Source of the DNA: Mycobacterium sp. D16Q14
Lineage (GTDB): Bacteria; Actinomycetota; Actinomycetes; Mycobacteriales; Mycobacteriaceae
DNA length: 64,000 nucleotides
Assembly: GCA_002013415.1 (NCBI GenBank)
Contig: MAEX01000021.1
Span: forward strand, 1-64,000
Reading direction: 5' to 3'
In this document: piece by piece, positions 45,290 to 54,153 of the stretch
How positions within the stretch are numbered: the stretch's first letter is position 1
How the letters are laid out: every line of letters begins with the position of its first letter
Made by a program: the position numbers and the translations under genes
Notes under the pieces: generated by a model
The model's input: only the letters and a program-made list of their open reading frames with translations
Databases searched by the model: none
What the model was told of the DNA's origin: nothing

Positions 45290-46131
45290 CCGGGAATCGG
45301 CGCCATCGCACCGATATCAGTCAAGAGCTGACCGAACTCCTCGGCAAGTCCGGGAGCCGTGGCCGCGATGAGGGCGCCGTCGGCACTGCGGGCGTCCGCG
45401 TCGGGCAGCACGAGCACCGCACCGGCCTCACGTGCGATGAGAGCACCGCCGGCCCAGTCCCACGGCCCCAGCCCGTGCTCGTACTGGGCATCAACACGCC
45501 CCTCTGCCACCGCACACAGATCCAGCGCTGCCGATCCGATCCGCCGCACGTCACGCACTCTGGGCAAGAGCTGCGCGACCAGTTGAGCCTGACGTTCTCG
45601 CCGCACCGTCGAATACGCGAAGCCCGTAGCCACCAGGGCCAGCCGCGCCTCCCGGACCGGATTACAACCCAACGGCCACTGCAGGCCATTGGCCTCGCGC
45701 ACAGTCGCGCCAAGGCCTGAGGCCGCCGAGAAGACCCGGTCGGCCGCGACATCGGCCACCGCGGCCGCCACCGACACCCCGTCCACCTGAGCGGCCACCG
45801 AGACGGCATACGCGGGAATGCCGTAGACGAAGTTGACCGTGCCGTCGATCGGATCGATCACCCAGCGCACGTGCGACGAGCCGCTCGCGCCCCCTCCGGT
45901 CACTCCGTCCTCTTCGCCCAGAATCGCGTCCTCCGGGCGCAACGCCGACAGCCGACGACGCAGCAGCCGTTCACATTCGGTATCGACAAGAGTCACCGGA
46001 TCCGTCTCGGAAGTCTTGGTCCGCACAGAGGCCGCCCAATCGACGGTTCCGCGACGATGCCGCACAAATTCGGCGGCCTCGGATGCCAGCCGCACCGCTA
46101 CCGAACGCAACGCTCCCGGATCGATTCCCAC
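45286..46131 (-). CDS. suhB: Inositol monophosphatase family protein SuhB
   Basis: The 281-aa enzyme belongs to the Mg2+-dependent, lithium-sensitive phosphatase family. Metal-binding motifs are LGEEDG (near residue 71), WVIDPIDGTVNF (near 90) and GPWDWAGGALI (near 223). It would dephosphorylate inositol phosphates for phosphatidylinositol, mycothiol and mannoside synthesis. ATG 46131 gives the expected length. It is divergent from ppgK by 135 bases. It corresponds to Rv2701c. Confidence 0.92.
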   Translation of the reverse strand: MGIDPGALRSVAVRLASEAAEFVRHRRGTVDWAASVRTKTSETDPVTLVDTECERLLRRRLSALRPEDAILGEEDGVTGGGASGSSHVRWVIDPIDGTVNFVYGIPAYAVSVAAQVDGVSVAAAVADVAADRVFSAASGLGATVREANGLQWPLGCNPVREARLALVATGFAYSTVRRERQAQLVAQLLPRVRDVRRIGSAALDLCAVAEGRVDAQYEHGLGPWDWAGGALIAREAGAVLVLPDADARSADGALIAATAPGLAEEFGQLLTDIGAMAPIPG

Positions 46132-46266
46132 GCGTCTATCGCAGCACAGCCACGAGCGTCACGCGCGGCGTCCCCTGGGGCACTAGGGTGTCACTCGCAT
46201 TCAGTCTGTTCCGGCTGTGTTCGACCGTGTTCGCCAGCCATGTAGACCCAGGGCCAAGGAGCGCCG

Positions 46267-47070
46267 ATGACCGCCACCGAATCCAGACCGTCCGCACCCG
46301 CGACGCAAGCCGGCGGGACCGCGCAGCGAGGGTTCGGCATCGACGTCGGCGGCAGCGGCATCAAGGGCGCGATCGTGGATCTGACTACCGGCGAGATGAT
46401 CGGCGAACGGGTCAAATACCCCACTCCCCAGCCCGCCACGCCGACGGCCGTGGCAGAGACCATCGCCACAGTCGTCCGTGATTTCTCCTGGACAGGGCCC
46501 GTTGGCGTGACCTATCCGGGTGTGATCGTGCACGGTGAGGCGCGTACCGCCGCGAACGTCGACAAATCATGGTTGGGCGTCAACGTCCACGACATCATCA
46601 GCGCCGAATTGAATGGCCAAACCGTCACCGTGCTCAATGACGCCGATGCCGCCGGAATGGCCGAGGACCGGTACGGAGCGGGCAAGGATCAATCCGGCCT
46701 GGTCGTCCTCTTGACGTTCGGAACCGGGATCGGGTCTGCCGTGCTTCATAACGGAATCCTGCTGCCCAACACGGAGTTCGGACATATCGAAGTCGGCGGC
46801 ATGGAGGCCGAGCATCGTGCGGCGTCGTCGGTGAAGGAAAAGAACGATTGGACCTACAAACAGTGGGCGCCCGAAGTCACCAAGGTCTTGGAAGCCGTGG
46901 AGAACGCGCTGTGGCCCGACCTGTTCATCGTGGGCGGAGGCATCAGCCGCAAGGCCGACAAGTGGGTACCGCTGCTGACGAATCGAACCCCGGTGGTGGC
47001 CGCTGCACTGCAGAACACGGCGGGAATCGTCGGCGCGGCGATGGCCGCACACGCTGGCGTTTCGCCTTAG
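46267..47070 (+). CDS. ppgK: Polyphosphate glucokinase
   Basis: The 267-aa ROK-type kinase phosphorylates glucose with polyphosphate (or ATP). It has FGIDVGGSGIKGAIVD (phosphate 1, near residue 21), the LNDADAAGMAEDRYGAGK block with the catalytic Asp, LLTFGTGIGSAVLHNG (phosphate 2) and FGHIEVGGMEAEHRA. AAGGAG lies shortly before ATG 46267. The gene order suhB-ppgK-sigA is that of M. tuberculosis. Confidence 0.94.
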   Translation: MTATESRPSAPATQAGGTAQRGFGIDVGGSGIKGAIVDLTTGEMIGERVKYPTPQPATPTAVAETIATVVRDFSWTGPVGVTYPGVIVHGEARTAANVDKSWLGVNVHDIISAELNGQTVTVLNDADAAGMAEDRYGAGKDQSGLVVLLTFGTGIGSAVLHNGILLPNTEFGHIEVGGMEAEHRAASSVKEKNDWTYKQWAPEVTKVLEAVENALWPDLFIVGGGISRKADKWVPLLTNRTPVVAAALQNTAGIVGAAMAAHAGVSP

Positions 47071-47074
47071 CTTT

Positions 47075-47105
47075 TTCACAGGTTCTGCGCTGTTGTCGTT
47101 ACAAT
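47075..47105 (+). promoter_or_regulatory. Probable sigA promoter
   Basis: TTCACA (47075-47080) and TACAAT (47100-47105) are separated by 19 bases and lie just after the ppgK stop. The -10 is a good match to the mycobacterial TANNNT consensus, while the spacing is slightly long. A transcript from here would have a leader of about 120 bases before GTG 47233. Confidence 0.4.
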
Positions 47106-47232
47106 GGCAAGCAGATAGCCGCACGCAGGGCCACGCAGGTGTTCCCCAGCAGCGACGAACATCAAGCAGACAGCCAAATTCTCGATTTTGCATGCCCATG
47201 CGCGTCGAAGAAGTAGCCAGGAAAGGGCGTAC

Positions 47233-48633
47233 GTGGCAGCCACGAAAGCAGCTCCGGTAACGCAGGCCGCCGACGAAACACCTTCGACGACGACCGCCGT
47301 CAAGGCAGCACCCGCGAAGGCACCGGCCAAGAAGGCGCCCGCAAAGGCCGCCGTCAAGGCAGCACCCGCGAAGAAGGCACCGGCCAAGAAGGCCGCGGCC
47401 AAGGCGCCCGCGAAGAAGGCGGCCCCCGCCAAGAAGGCACCGGCCAAGAAAGCCGCCGGTAAGGCGATCGATCCCGCTCTCGAACCGCAGGGCAGCCCCG
47501 AGGACGCCGATATCGAGCCCGGTGAGGATCTCGAGCCCGACCTCGCCGAGGACCCCGACATCGAGGCAGACCTCGCCGAGGTTGCTGTCGAGCCCGAGGC
47601 GGAAGCCGAAAGCGACGAGCCCTCCGAGAAGGACAAGGCATCAGGCGATTTCGTCTGGGACGAAGAGGAATCTGAGGCGCTGCGACAGGCCCGCAAGGAC
47701 GCCGAGCTCACCGCCTCCGCGGACTCGGTACGCGCCTACCTCAAACAGATCGGCAAGGTGGCCCTGCTCAACGCCGAAGAGGAAGTTGAGCTGGCCAAGC
47801 GGATCGAGGCCGGTCTGTACGCGACCCAAATCGTCACCGAGCTGACCGAAAAGGGCGAGAAGCTTCCGGCCGCGCAGCGCCGCGACATGTCGTGGATCTG
47901 CCGTGACGGCGATCGCGCCAAGAACCATCTGCTGGAGGCCAACCTGCGTCTGGTGGTGTCGCTGGCAAAGCGATACACGGGTCGCGGCATGGCCTTCCTA
48001 GATCTCATCCAGGAAGGCAACCTGGGTCTGATCCGCGCGGTAGAGAAGTTCGACTACACAAAGGGTTACAAGTTCTCGACGTATGCCACCTGGTGGATCC
48101 GTCAGGCCATCACCCGCGCGATGGCCGACCAGGCCCGCACCATCCGTATCCCGGTGCACATGGTCGAAGTCATCAACAAGCTCGGCCGCATTCAGCGTGA
48201 GCTGCTCCAGGACCTGGGTCGCGAACCCACGCCCGAAGAGCTGGCCAAGGAAATGGACATCACGCCGGAGAAGGTGCTGGAGATCCAGCAGTACGCGCGT
48301 GAGCCCATCTCGCTGGACCAGACCATCGGTGACGAGGGCGATTCGCAGCTCGGCGACTTCATCGAGGATTCCGAGGCCGTGGTCGCCGTGGACGCGGTGT
48401 CCTTCACCCTGCTGCAGGATCAGCTGCAGTCGGTCTTGGAGACGCTCTCCGAGCGCGAGGCCGGCGTGGTGCGTCTACGGTTCGGTCTGACCGACGGCCA
48501 GCCGCGCACGCTCGACGAGATCGGTCAGGTGTACGGGGTGACCCGTGAGCGCATCCGGCAGATCGAGTCCAAGACCATGTCGAAGCTGCGCCACCCGAGC
48601 CGTTCGCAGGTGCTGCGGGACTACCTGGACTAA
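47233..48633 (+). CDS. sigA: Principal RNA polymerase sigma factor SigA
   Basis: The product is 466 aa from GTG 47233. A low-complexity basic N-terminal region of about 80 residues repeats APAKKAPAKKA-type units. An acidic stretch follows (PEDADIEPGEDLEPDLAED), and then sigma regions 1.2 to 4.2. Recognisable parts are NLRLVVSLAKRYTGRGM (2.1-2.2), YKFSTYATWWIRQAITRA (2.3-2.4) and the region 4.2 helix-turn-helix TLDEIGQVYGVTRERIRQIE. It directs housekeeping transcription. Nothing suggests a defect. The usual Lys/Ala-rich head of mycobacterial SigA is well developed here. Confidence 0.97.
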   Translation: MAATKAAPVTQAADETPSTTTAVKAAPAKAPAKKAPAKAAVKAAPAKKAPAKKAAAKAPAKKAAPAKKAPAKKAAGKAIDPALEPQGSPEDADIEPGEDLEPDLAEDPDIEADLAEVAVEPEAEAESDEPSEKDKASGDFVWDEEESEALRQARKDAELTASADSVRAYLKQIGKVALLNAEEEVELAKRIEAGLYATQIVTELTEKGEKLPAAQRRDMSWICRDGDRAKNHLLEANLRLVVSLAKRYTGRGMAFLDLIQEGNLGLIRAVEKFDYTKGYKFSTYATWWIRQAITRAMADQARTIRIPVHMVEVINKLGRIQRELLQDLGREPTPEELAKEMDITPEKVLEIQQYAREPISLDQTIGDEGDSQLGDFIEDSEAVVAVDAVSFTLLQDQLQSVLETLSEREAGVVRLRFGLTDGQPRTLDEIGQVYGVTRERIRQIESKTMSKLRHPSRSQVLRDYLD

Positions 48634-48636
48634 CGG

Positions 48637-49590
48637 CTAGCGCGGGCAGACGTCGAACCGCTCACGAACGCGTTCCTGGAGAGCAATCGCATCGGCGGTG
48701 TAGTACCTCTCGGGGTCCGCTTCGCCGAGCGTGTTCGGGTAGTCGCAGTACCCGACGGTCACCGAGCCCTGAAACCGGAGGGCCGGGTCCGACGGCTTCT
48801 CCTTGACGGTCCAGTACACGTACAGGGGATGTGTAGGTCCACCACCCACCAATCCGATCACTGTCGACAAGTCCTCATATTCGTGCACACGGTCACGCAA
48901 GGCGACTTGAAGCCGCGCAATCGCGCCATGCCCACCGACCGAAACCGCGTAAACGTCGATCGGCATGCGGGCGATCTGCTGAGCGACGCGCGCTTCATCT
49001 TCACGTGAGAACGGAAACATCACTACCCAACCGATCGCCGCAGCTGCGAGAGACACGTCTACTGCGTCGTCCGCCAACACCGTGCGCAGGGCTGCGAACC
49101 CGGCCGTTGCAGTCGAGTTCGGTGCTTTGACCTCCAACCTATTGGTCGACGCCCTGTCGTTCCGAAACCATTCAACCGAGCTGCCGTCCAAGGCAGCCGC
49201 GATGTCGCGGGCAATGCGCGCATCGTGCGCGATCTCAGCGGGATCGAGGTGTGCGGCTCGTTTGATCATGACCCGTCGATCCGCCGCTACCGCAAAATCA
49301 GTCCATTGGTCGTAATTCTCGAAATCGTCGCCCACGATCTTGTCGATAGTCGTAGCTACGTCGGCGATCTGCTCAACGCTTGCGGCCGGGAGTCGGACCT
49401 GCACACGCAGCGTCGCGCCCCTCGCAAAGGAGTTCTCGTAGCCGATGTTCACCAATTCCACGCCGGGCATTGCGCTAAGGACGGCACGGAGATGATTGGC
49501 TTGAGCCTGGCGATCCGGTGCTCCTCTACAAGCGGCCGTGACCGCCAGAAGAACCAGAACCGCCAATCGGATACTTCGCGGCCCACGCAT
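48637..49590 (-). CDS. Putative lipoprotein of unknown function
   Basis: The 317-aa protein has a lipoprotein signal (LAVLVLLAVTAAC, lipid Cys near residue 21). The rest is soluble, with a repeated alpha/beta feel (LRVQVRLPAASVEQIADVATTIDKIV early, RLQVALRDRVHEYEDL late), and ends at FDVCPR. I recognise no family. It is not in the M. tuberculosis order after sigA and opens the accessory stretch. It is convergent with sigA, three bases apart, and divergent from the 312-aa unknown gene. It probably sits on the outer face of the membrane. Confidence 0.75.
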   Translation of the reverse strand: MRGPRSIRLAVLVLLAVTAACRGAPDRQAQANHLRAVLSAMPGVELVNIGYENSFARGATLRVQVRLPAASVEQIADVATTIDKIVGDDFENYDQWTDFAVAADRRVMIKRAAHLDPAEIAHDARIARDIAAALDGSSVEWFRNDRASTNRLEVKAPNSTATAGFAALRTVLADDAVDVSLAAAAIGWVVMFPFSREDEARVAQQIARMPIDVYAVSVGGHGAIARLQVALRDRVHEYEDLSTVIGLVGGGPTHPLYVYWTVKEKPSDPALRFQGSVTVGYCDYPNTLGEADPERYYTADAIALQERVRERFDVCPR

Positions 49591-49745
49591 GATTGCCAGG
49601 GTATCGGCGGCATGCCGGTGAGTCGGCCATCGCGGTGATCGAAGCGCGAATGGAGTAGCCCGCTACGCATGTCGAGCGGATGTTCACTCGCACAGCATGG
49701 TGCCAGCCCGGTGACCGTCATCGGGCTGGAATCGAAGGACACACC

Positions 49746-50684
49746 ATGACCGCAACACTCGACACCGAGGTCACCGCGCCGCCTCCCCTGGACGGCGAAG
49801 TAGCCGATCGACGCAGCAGGTTCCGCAAGCTGACCACCGAGACCGCCAAGGATCCGTATGCCGAACGGGCCTTTCTTGCATCGAAGCTGGCTGTGCTGCA
49901 ATCACATCCGAAGCTCTCGGCGGCCACCCGCCGCGAGGCTGAGGCAACGCTGGCCGAGGCCGCGGGCGTGGCGGACATCGCCGAACTCGCCGCCGGAATA
50001 ACCCCGCCTCCAGGCGGAGTCGGCTACGGCATGTTCTACACGAACAGCTTTCGCACCCGCTTCGCGCGCGGTACGTCGTTCTACTACGAGATCGTCTGCC
50101 CACATCAGCCCGGCGGGAACGTCGCCGACTACCTGTACCTGACCGCCACCAACCGAGCACAAAAGGGTGTTGAGGCGTTCGTGTCGTACCACGCGCAGGA
50201 CATCGCCCGATTCAAGGTCTTCGACTGGGCGCGCTCGGATCACTGGCAGACCGACATCCCGTTCGCGAATCTGACGTCGTACCTGCGCAGCACCTCGTCA
50301 CACGGCTGGGGCCTGCAGACACTGCTGGTGTGGAATCAGTCCTTCGAAATCGCGCCGAACCGGTGGCGCAACGAAGTACTGCTCCACAACCGTGCGGCGA
50401 ACCGTTGGGATCTCGTGTACCGCTTCGACTATCAGTCCACTACCGCAGAACAGACCTCCGGCTGGGTCGGCAGCTGGGGACCGATCGTTGAGACATTCCA
50501 GAACAGCTACACGAACACCCGCTGGCTCGGATTCCTCAACACCATGCTGGTCGGCCGCGATGCCGCCGGCAACTGGGGACAATGGGCGCTGCTGCGTGCC
50601 GCCGACTCGAGCATACGCAATGACGGACATGGGTTCTCACCGCTGTTTCTAGACCCGAATTACTCTTTCGTGGTCAAGAGTTGA
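49746..50684 (+). CDS. Unrecognised 312-aa protein with a helical N-domain and aromatic-rich C-domain
   Basis: From ATG 49746, with GAAGGA six bases upstream, the protein has two parts. Residues 1-75 are helical and charged (ADRRSRFRKL, AERAFLASKLAVL, HPKLSAATRREAEATLAEA). Residues 85-312 are rich in Trp, Tyr, Phe and Asn (GMFYTNSFRTRFARGTSFYYEI, RSDHWQTDIPFANLTSYL, SGWVGSWGPIVETFQNSYT), as in beta-rich binding proteins. No signal peptide, membrane helix or enzyme motif is visible. I do not recognise the family. The next gene encodes a free-standing copy of the N-terminal domain. Confidence 0.75.
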   Translation: MTATLDTEVTAPPPLDGEVADRRSRFRKLTTETAKDPYAERAFLASKLAVLQSHPKLSAATRREAEATLAEAAGVADIAELAAGITPPPGGVGYGMFYTNSFRTRFARGTSFYYEIVCPHQPGGNVADYLYLTATNRAQKGVEAFVSYHAQDIARFKVFDWARSDHWQTDIPFANLTSYLRSTSSHGWGLQTLLVWNQSFEIAPNRWRNEVLLHNRAANRWDLVYRFDYQSTTAEQTSGWVGSWGPIVETFQNSYTNTRWLGFLNTMLVGRDAAGNWGQWALLRAADSSIRNDGHGFSPLFLDPNYSFVVKS

Positions 50685-50704
50685 CCGAGCGGGAGCAGCC
50701 GATC

Positions 50705-50914
50705 ATGAGTAATGACGGATCGCCTCCCCCTCCTGGAAACGGCCCCATCGCCGACCGGCGGCAGCAGTTCGAAGAACTCAGCCGCCGGCACCGGGAGGCC
50801 TCGGACGACCGCGCGTTCATCGAGCACAAGATCGAGATCGTCGCGAGCGATCCCGATCTCACCGCCGAGGAGAAGGCCGCCGCGATCGCGGAACTGCGGC
50901 GCGCGCTGGAATGA
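50705..50914 (+). CDS. 69-aa paralogue of the preceding protein's N-terminal domain
   Basis: The product from ATG 50705 is short, acidic and helical. GGGAG lies about nine bases upstream. It aligns with residues 12-72 of the preceding 312-aa protein: PPP then G, x-ADRRxxF, RAFxxxK, SxPxL[ST]A and a final Ala/Glu-rich helix. A TTG start at 50681 would overlap the previous stop, so the two genes are in any case co-transcribed. The small protein may bind or cap its larger partner or compete for the same target; this is inference from the shared domain. Confidence 0.7.
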   Translation: MSNDGSPPPPGNGPIADRRQQFEELSRRHREASDDRAFIEHKIEIVASDPDLTAEEKAAAIAELRRALE

Positions 50915-50986
50915 CGGTCGCGACACCCCACGGCCGGATCCACCGCCGGCAGCAACCTGTCGGCGGATCCGTCCATACTGGGCAGC

Positions 50987-51520
50987 GTGAGCACTGTCGG
51001 CCACTGCTTCTTCAACACCGCCATCGGCACCTGCGCCATCGCGTGGAGTGACAACGGCATCGTCGCGTTGCAGCTGCCCGAGCACGATGATGCGGCCACC
51101 CTGGCCAGGATCCGACGTCCCGCGGGAAGCGAACTGGTACCGCCTCCCTTCGTCGCCGAGGCGATCGACGGCCTGACGCGCGTCCTTGCCGGCCAGGACG
51201 ACGATCTGCAGTGGGTTCAACTGGACCTGGACGGCATCACCGATTTCGACCGCGAGGTATACGCCGTAACCAGGGCCATCGGGCCCGGCATGACCCGCAG
51301 CTACGGTGAGGTGGCAGCAGCCGTCGGTGCGCCGGGCGCCGCGCAGGCCGTCGGACAGTCGTTGGGCCGCAATCCGATTCCACTGCTAGTCCCCTGCCAC
51401 CGCGTGCTGGCCGCCGATCACAGCCTGCATGGCTTCTCCGCCTACGGCGGCGTCGTCACCAAGCGCGAACTGCTCAGGCTCGAACACACCCCCGGTTTCG
51501 ACGACCCCACCCTGTTCTGA
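50987..51520 (+). CDS. ogt: Methylated-DNA-[protein]-cysteine S-methyltransferase
   Basis: The 177-aa protein carries the suicidal alkyl-acceptor motif VPCHRVLA (Cys near residue 136) and the DNA-binding segment TRSYGEVAAAVGAPGAAQAVG. It removes methyl or alkyl groups from O6 of guanine in DNA. The N-terminal ribonuclease-like domain is present. The start is GTG 50987. It lies 72 bases after the two-gene unknown module and is unlikely to share its function. Confidence 0.9.
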   Translation: MSTVGHCFFNTAIGTCAIAWSDNGIVALQLPEHDDAATLARIRRPAGSELVPPPFVAEAIDGLTRVLAGQDDDLQWVQLDLDGITDFDREVYAVTRAIGPGMTRSYGEVAAAVGAPGAAQAVGQSLGRNPIPLLVPCHRVLAADHSLHGFSAYGGVVTKRELLRLEHTPGFDDPTLF

Positions 51521-51587
51521 CGCGAAAGACACAGCACGGGTCTACGCTCTAGCGCATCAAGATTCGGCCAACGCATCGGGAGAACTC

Positions 51588-52070
51588 ATGACCGGTTTGT
51601 ATGTAGCTGCACTTCTCATCGGAATCGTCGCGGGCCTGCGTGCGATGACCCCACTTGCAGTGTTGAGCTGGGCGGCATTCGCCAAATGTCTTCTAGTGGA
51701 AGGCACCTGGGCATCATTTTTGGCCAGCCTGATCGTCGCCATCATCGCCACGGTGCTGGCCGTGGGCGAGATCGTCAACGACAAACTGCCCAAGACGCCG
51801 AGCCGCAAGGCGCCACCCGCGTTCGCGACGCGCGTGGTGCTCGGCGCCTTCTACGGGGCGGTGTTCGGCACACTGGCGGGCGGCACCTCTCCTGGACTCG
51901 TCATCGGCCTTCTGCTCGGGGCGGTCGGTGCGGTGATCGGCGCACTCGGCGGGGCGTGGGCGCGCGGCAAGCTAGCCGAGGCCTTCGGTAAGGATCTGCC
52001 TGCCGCGCTGACGGAGGATGCCGTCACCGTCGCTGCAGCCGTTGCCGTCACCGTAGCGCTCGCCACGTGA
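51588..52070 (+). CDS. DUF4126 family membrane protein
   Basis: The product is 160 aa from ATG 51588, with GGGAGAA six bases upstream. At least four hydrophobic helices alternate with Gly-rich turns: IGIVAGLRAMTPLAVLSWAA at the N-terminus and a GLLLGAVGAVIGALGGAWAR segment. The pattern fits DUF4126; function is unknown. It overlaps the flavoprotein gene by four bases, so it is coupled to it. Confidence 0.75.
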   Translation: MTGLYVAALLIGIVAGLRAMTPLAVLSWAAFAKCLLVEGTWASFLASLIVAIIATVLAVGEIVNDKLPKTPSRKAPPAFATRVVLGAFYGAVFGTLAGGTSPGLVIGLLLGAVGAVIGALGGAWARGKLAEAFGKDLPAALTEDAVTVAAAVAVTVALAT

Positions 52071-53443
52071 GCACACATTTTGACGCCGTCGTCGTAGGCG
52101 CCGGCCAGGCCGGCCCCTCCCTGGCCGCCCGATTGCGTGGCGCGGGGATGACGGTGGCCATCGTGGAGCGGCACCTGTTCGGCGGTACCTGCGTGAACAC
52201 CGGATGCCGCCCCACCAAGGCGCTGGTCGCCAGCGCGCACGCCGCCCACATGGCGCGCGACGCGGCCCGGTGGGGAGTCGTCGTCGACAGCTCGGTGAGC
52301 ATGGACATGGCCCGCGTGCGGGAGCGCAAGGATTCGGTGATCCTCCCGTCGCGCAACGGTGGCCAGAAATGGCTCAAGGACCTTGGCTGCACGATCTATC
52401 ACGAGCACGCACGCTTCATCTCTTCCACCGAGCTCGCAGTGGGCGACGAGATCATCTCTGCCGAAAGAATCTTCCTGAACGTCGGCGGCCGGGCCGTGGT
52501 TCCGGATTGGCCCGGCATCGACGACGTTCCGCTGCTCACCAACAGCTCACTCATCGAGTACGACGGGATCCCGGAACATCTCGTCGTCATCGGTGGTAGT
52601 TACGTCGGACTGGAATTCGCGCAGATCTACCGCCGGTTCGGCAGCAAGGTGACGGTGGTGCATCGCGGACCGCGGCTCGTCGAACGCGAGGACCCCGACG
52701 CCTCGGCGATCATTCAGGAAGTCCTGGAGCGTGAGGGAATCTCCTTCCGCCTCAATGCCTCCTGTATCAGCCTGTCCCGCGGAGAGGAGGGGGTCGGCGT
52801 TGGCGTCGACTGCACGCACGGTGCGCCCGAGGTCACCGGCTCTCACGTACTCGTCGCCGTGGGGCGCCGACCGAACACCGACGACTTGGGTCTGGAGAAC
52901 GCCGGCGTGACCACCGACGACCGCGGGTACATCACGGTCGACGATCAGCTGCGCACCAATGTGCCGGGCATCTGGGCCCTGGGCGACTGCAACGGTCGCG
53001 GCGCCTTCACTCACACCTCGTACAACGACTTCGAGATCGTCGCCGCGAACCTGCTCGATGACGATCCACGACGGGTCACCGACAGGCTGCCCTGCTATGC
53101 CCTGTACACAGATCCGCCGCTGGGCCGGGTCGGTATGACCGAGACGCAGGCGCGCGCTTCGGGACGCTCCGTGCTGGTCGGCCGCAAGCCGATGAGTCAG
53201 GTTGGCCGCGCCATCGAAAAGGGCGAAACCGACGGCTACATGCAGATTCTGGTCGATGCCGACACCGATCTCATTCTGGGAGCGACCATTCTCGGGGTGG
53301 GCGGCGACGAAGTCGTGCACTGCCTGCTCGACACGATGCAGTACGGCGTGCCCGCGCGACAACTTCAGCGCACCGTGCACATCCATCCCACCGTGGCGGA
53401 GTTCTTGCCGACCGTCTTGGGTGAGCTCCAGCCACTCGTTTGA
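52067..53443 (+). CDS. MerA-like class I pyridine nucleotide-disulfide oxidoreductase
   Basis: The 458-aa flavoprotein has the FAD motif VVVGAGQAGPSLA (near residue 8) and the redox-active disulfide GGTCVNTGCRPTK (near 41). It also has an NAD(P) domain (LVVIGGSYVGLEFAQIYRRFG), the FAD-binding IWALGDCNGRG and a C-terminal dimer domain with VHIHPTVAEFLP. Mercuric reductases proper have an extra C-terminal cysteine pair, which is missing here. This is therefore probably a general disulfide or quinone reductase of the type annotated as MerA in mycobacteria. Its GTG start overlaps the DUF4126 gene. Confidence 0.87.
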   Translation: MSTHFDAVVVGAGQAGPSLAARLRGAGMTVAIVERHLFGGTCVNTGCRPTKALVASAHAAHMARDAARWGVVVDSSVSMDMARVRERKDSVILPSRNGGQKWLKDLGCTIYHEHARFISSTELAVGDEIISAERIFLNVGGRAVVPDWPGIDDVPLLTNSSLIEYDGIPEHLVVIGGSYVGLEFAQIYRRFGSKVTVVHRGPRLVEREDPDASAIIQEVLEREGISFRLNASCISLSRGEEGVGVGVDCTHGAPEVTGSHVLVAVGRRPNTDDLGLENAGVTTDDRGYITVDDQLRTNVPGIWALGDCNGRGAFTHTSYNDFEIVAANLLDDDPRRVTDRLPCYALYTDPPLGRVGMTETQARASGRSVLVGRKPMSQVGRAIEKGETDGYMQILVDADTDLILGATILGVGGDEVVHCLLDTMQYGVPARQLQRTVHIHPTVAEFLPTVLGELQPLV

Positions 53444-53477
53444 CCTCAAGTGCACGTGAGCTTCTAGCATCCCGGGT

Positions 53478-54143
53478 ATGAAGATTCACGATGTGCGGAT
53501 CACTGCTACCGACGTGTCCGGCGCTGTTCGCTTCTACTCCGAAACGCTTGATCTACCAGTGCAACTGGATCACGACCGGGCGACGGTTCATATCGGGGAC
53601 AGCACGCTCACATTGGTTCCGGGCCCCGCGTATCACGGTGCGCATCACATCGCCTTCACCATTCCCACGGGAAGTCTCGCGGCGGCCAAGGAGTGGCTGT
53701 CGCAGCGCGTCACGCTGCAAACCGATGGTCAATGGCACGACGAGTTCGACTGCGCTCCCCATTGGCAGGCCCGAAGCATCTACTTCACCGGTCCCGACAA
53801 CGCCGTCCTCGAGCTTATCGAACGCGACATCCTCGACAACCGCATCGATCATTGCTTCGGCGTCGGCGACATCCGTTGTCTCAGCGAGGTCGGCTTCGGG
53901 GTATCCGACGTACTGGAGACCCAAAGGCTCCTGCGCGACACGCTGGGCCTGCTGCCGTTCGGTGAACCCACTCCGGGGTTCGGTGCCGTGGGCGATCACG
54001 ACGGACTGTTCATCCTGGTTCCCTCCGACGCCACATGGCGCCCGGAGAATCGGATCCCACCACCTGCCGCACCCACCGTGGTGACGGCCGACGTACCTAC
54101 CGCACTGAAGATCGGCCAGTACTACCTGATTCAACCGCGATGA
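53478..54143 (+). CDS. VOC (glyoxalase/extradiol dioxygenase fold) family protein
   Basis: The 221-aa product has two vicinal oxygen chelate modules. The first (KIHDVRITATDVSGAVRFYSETLDLPV, HHIAFTIP) and the second (LSEVGFGVSDVLETQRLLRDTLGLLPFGE, LELIERD between) each show the beta-alpha-beta-beta-beta pattern. Candidate metal ligands are the histidines of the first module and Glu of LELIER. Members include glyoxalases, dioxygenases and resistance proteins, so no reaction is assigned. It is convergent with the LLM gene, ten bases apart. Confidence 0.82.
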   Translation: MKIHDVRITATDVSGAVRFYSETLDLPVQLDHDRATVHIGDSTLTLVPGPAYHGAHHIAFTIPTGSLAAAKEWLSQRVTLQTDGQWHDEFDCAPHWQARSIYFTGPDNAVLELIERDILDNRIDHCFGVGDIRCLSEVGFGVSDVLETQRLLRDTLGLLPFGEPTPGFGAVGDHDGLFILVPSDATWRPENRIPPPAAPTVVTADVPTALKIGQYYLIQPR

Positions 54144-54153
54144 TTCGCGCGCG

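Noticed and set aside
47260..47470. Lys/Ala/Pro repeats in sigA resembling a histone-like protein
   Set aside because: They are the in-frame N-terminal extension usual for mycobacterial SigA, not a separate gene.
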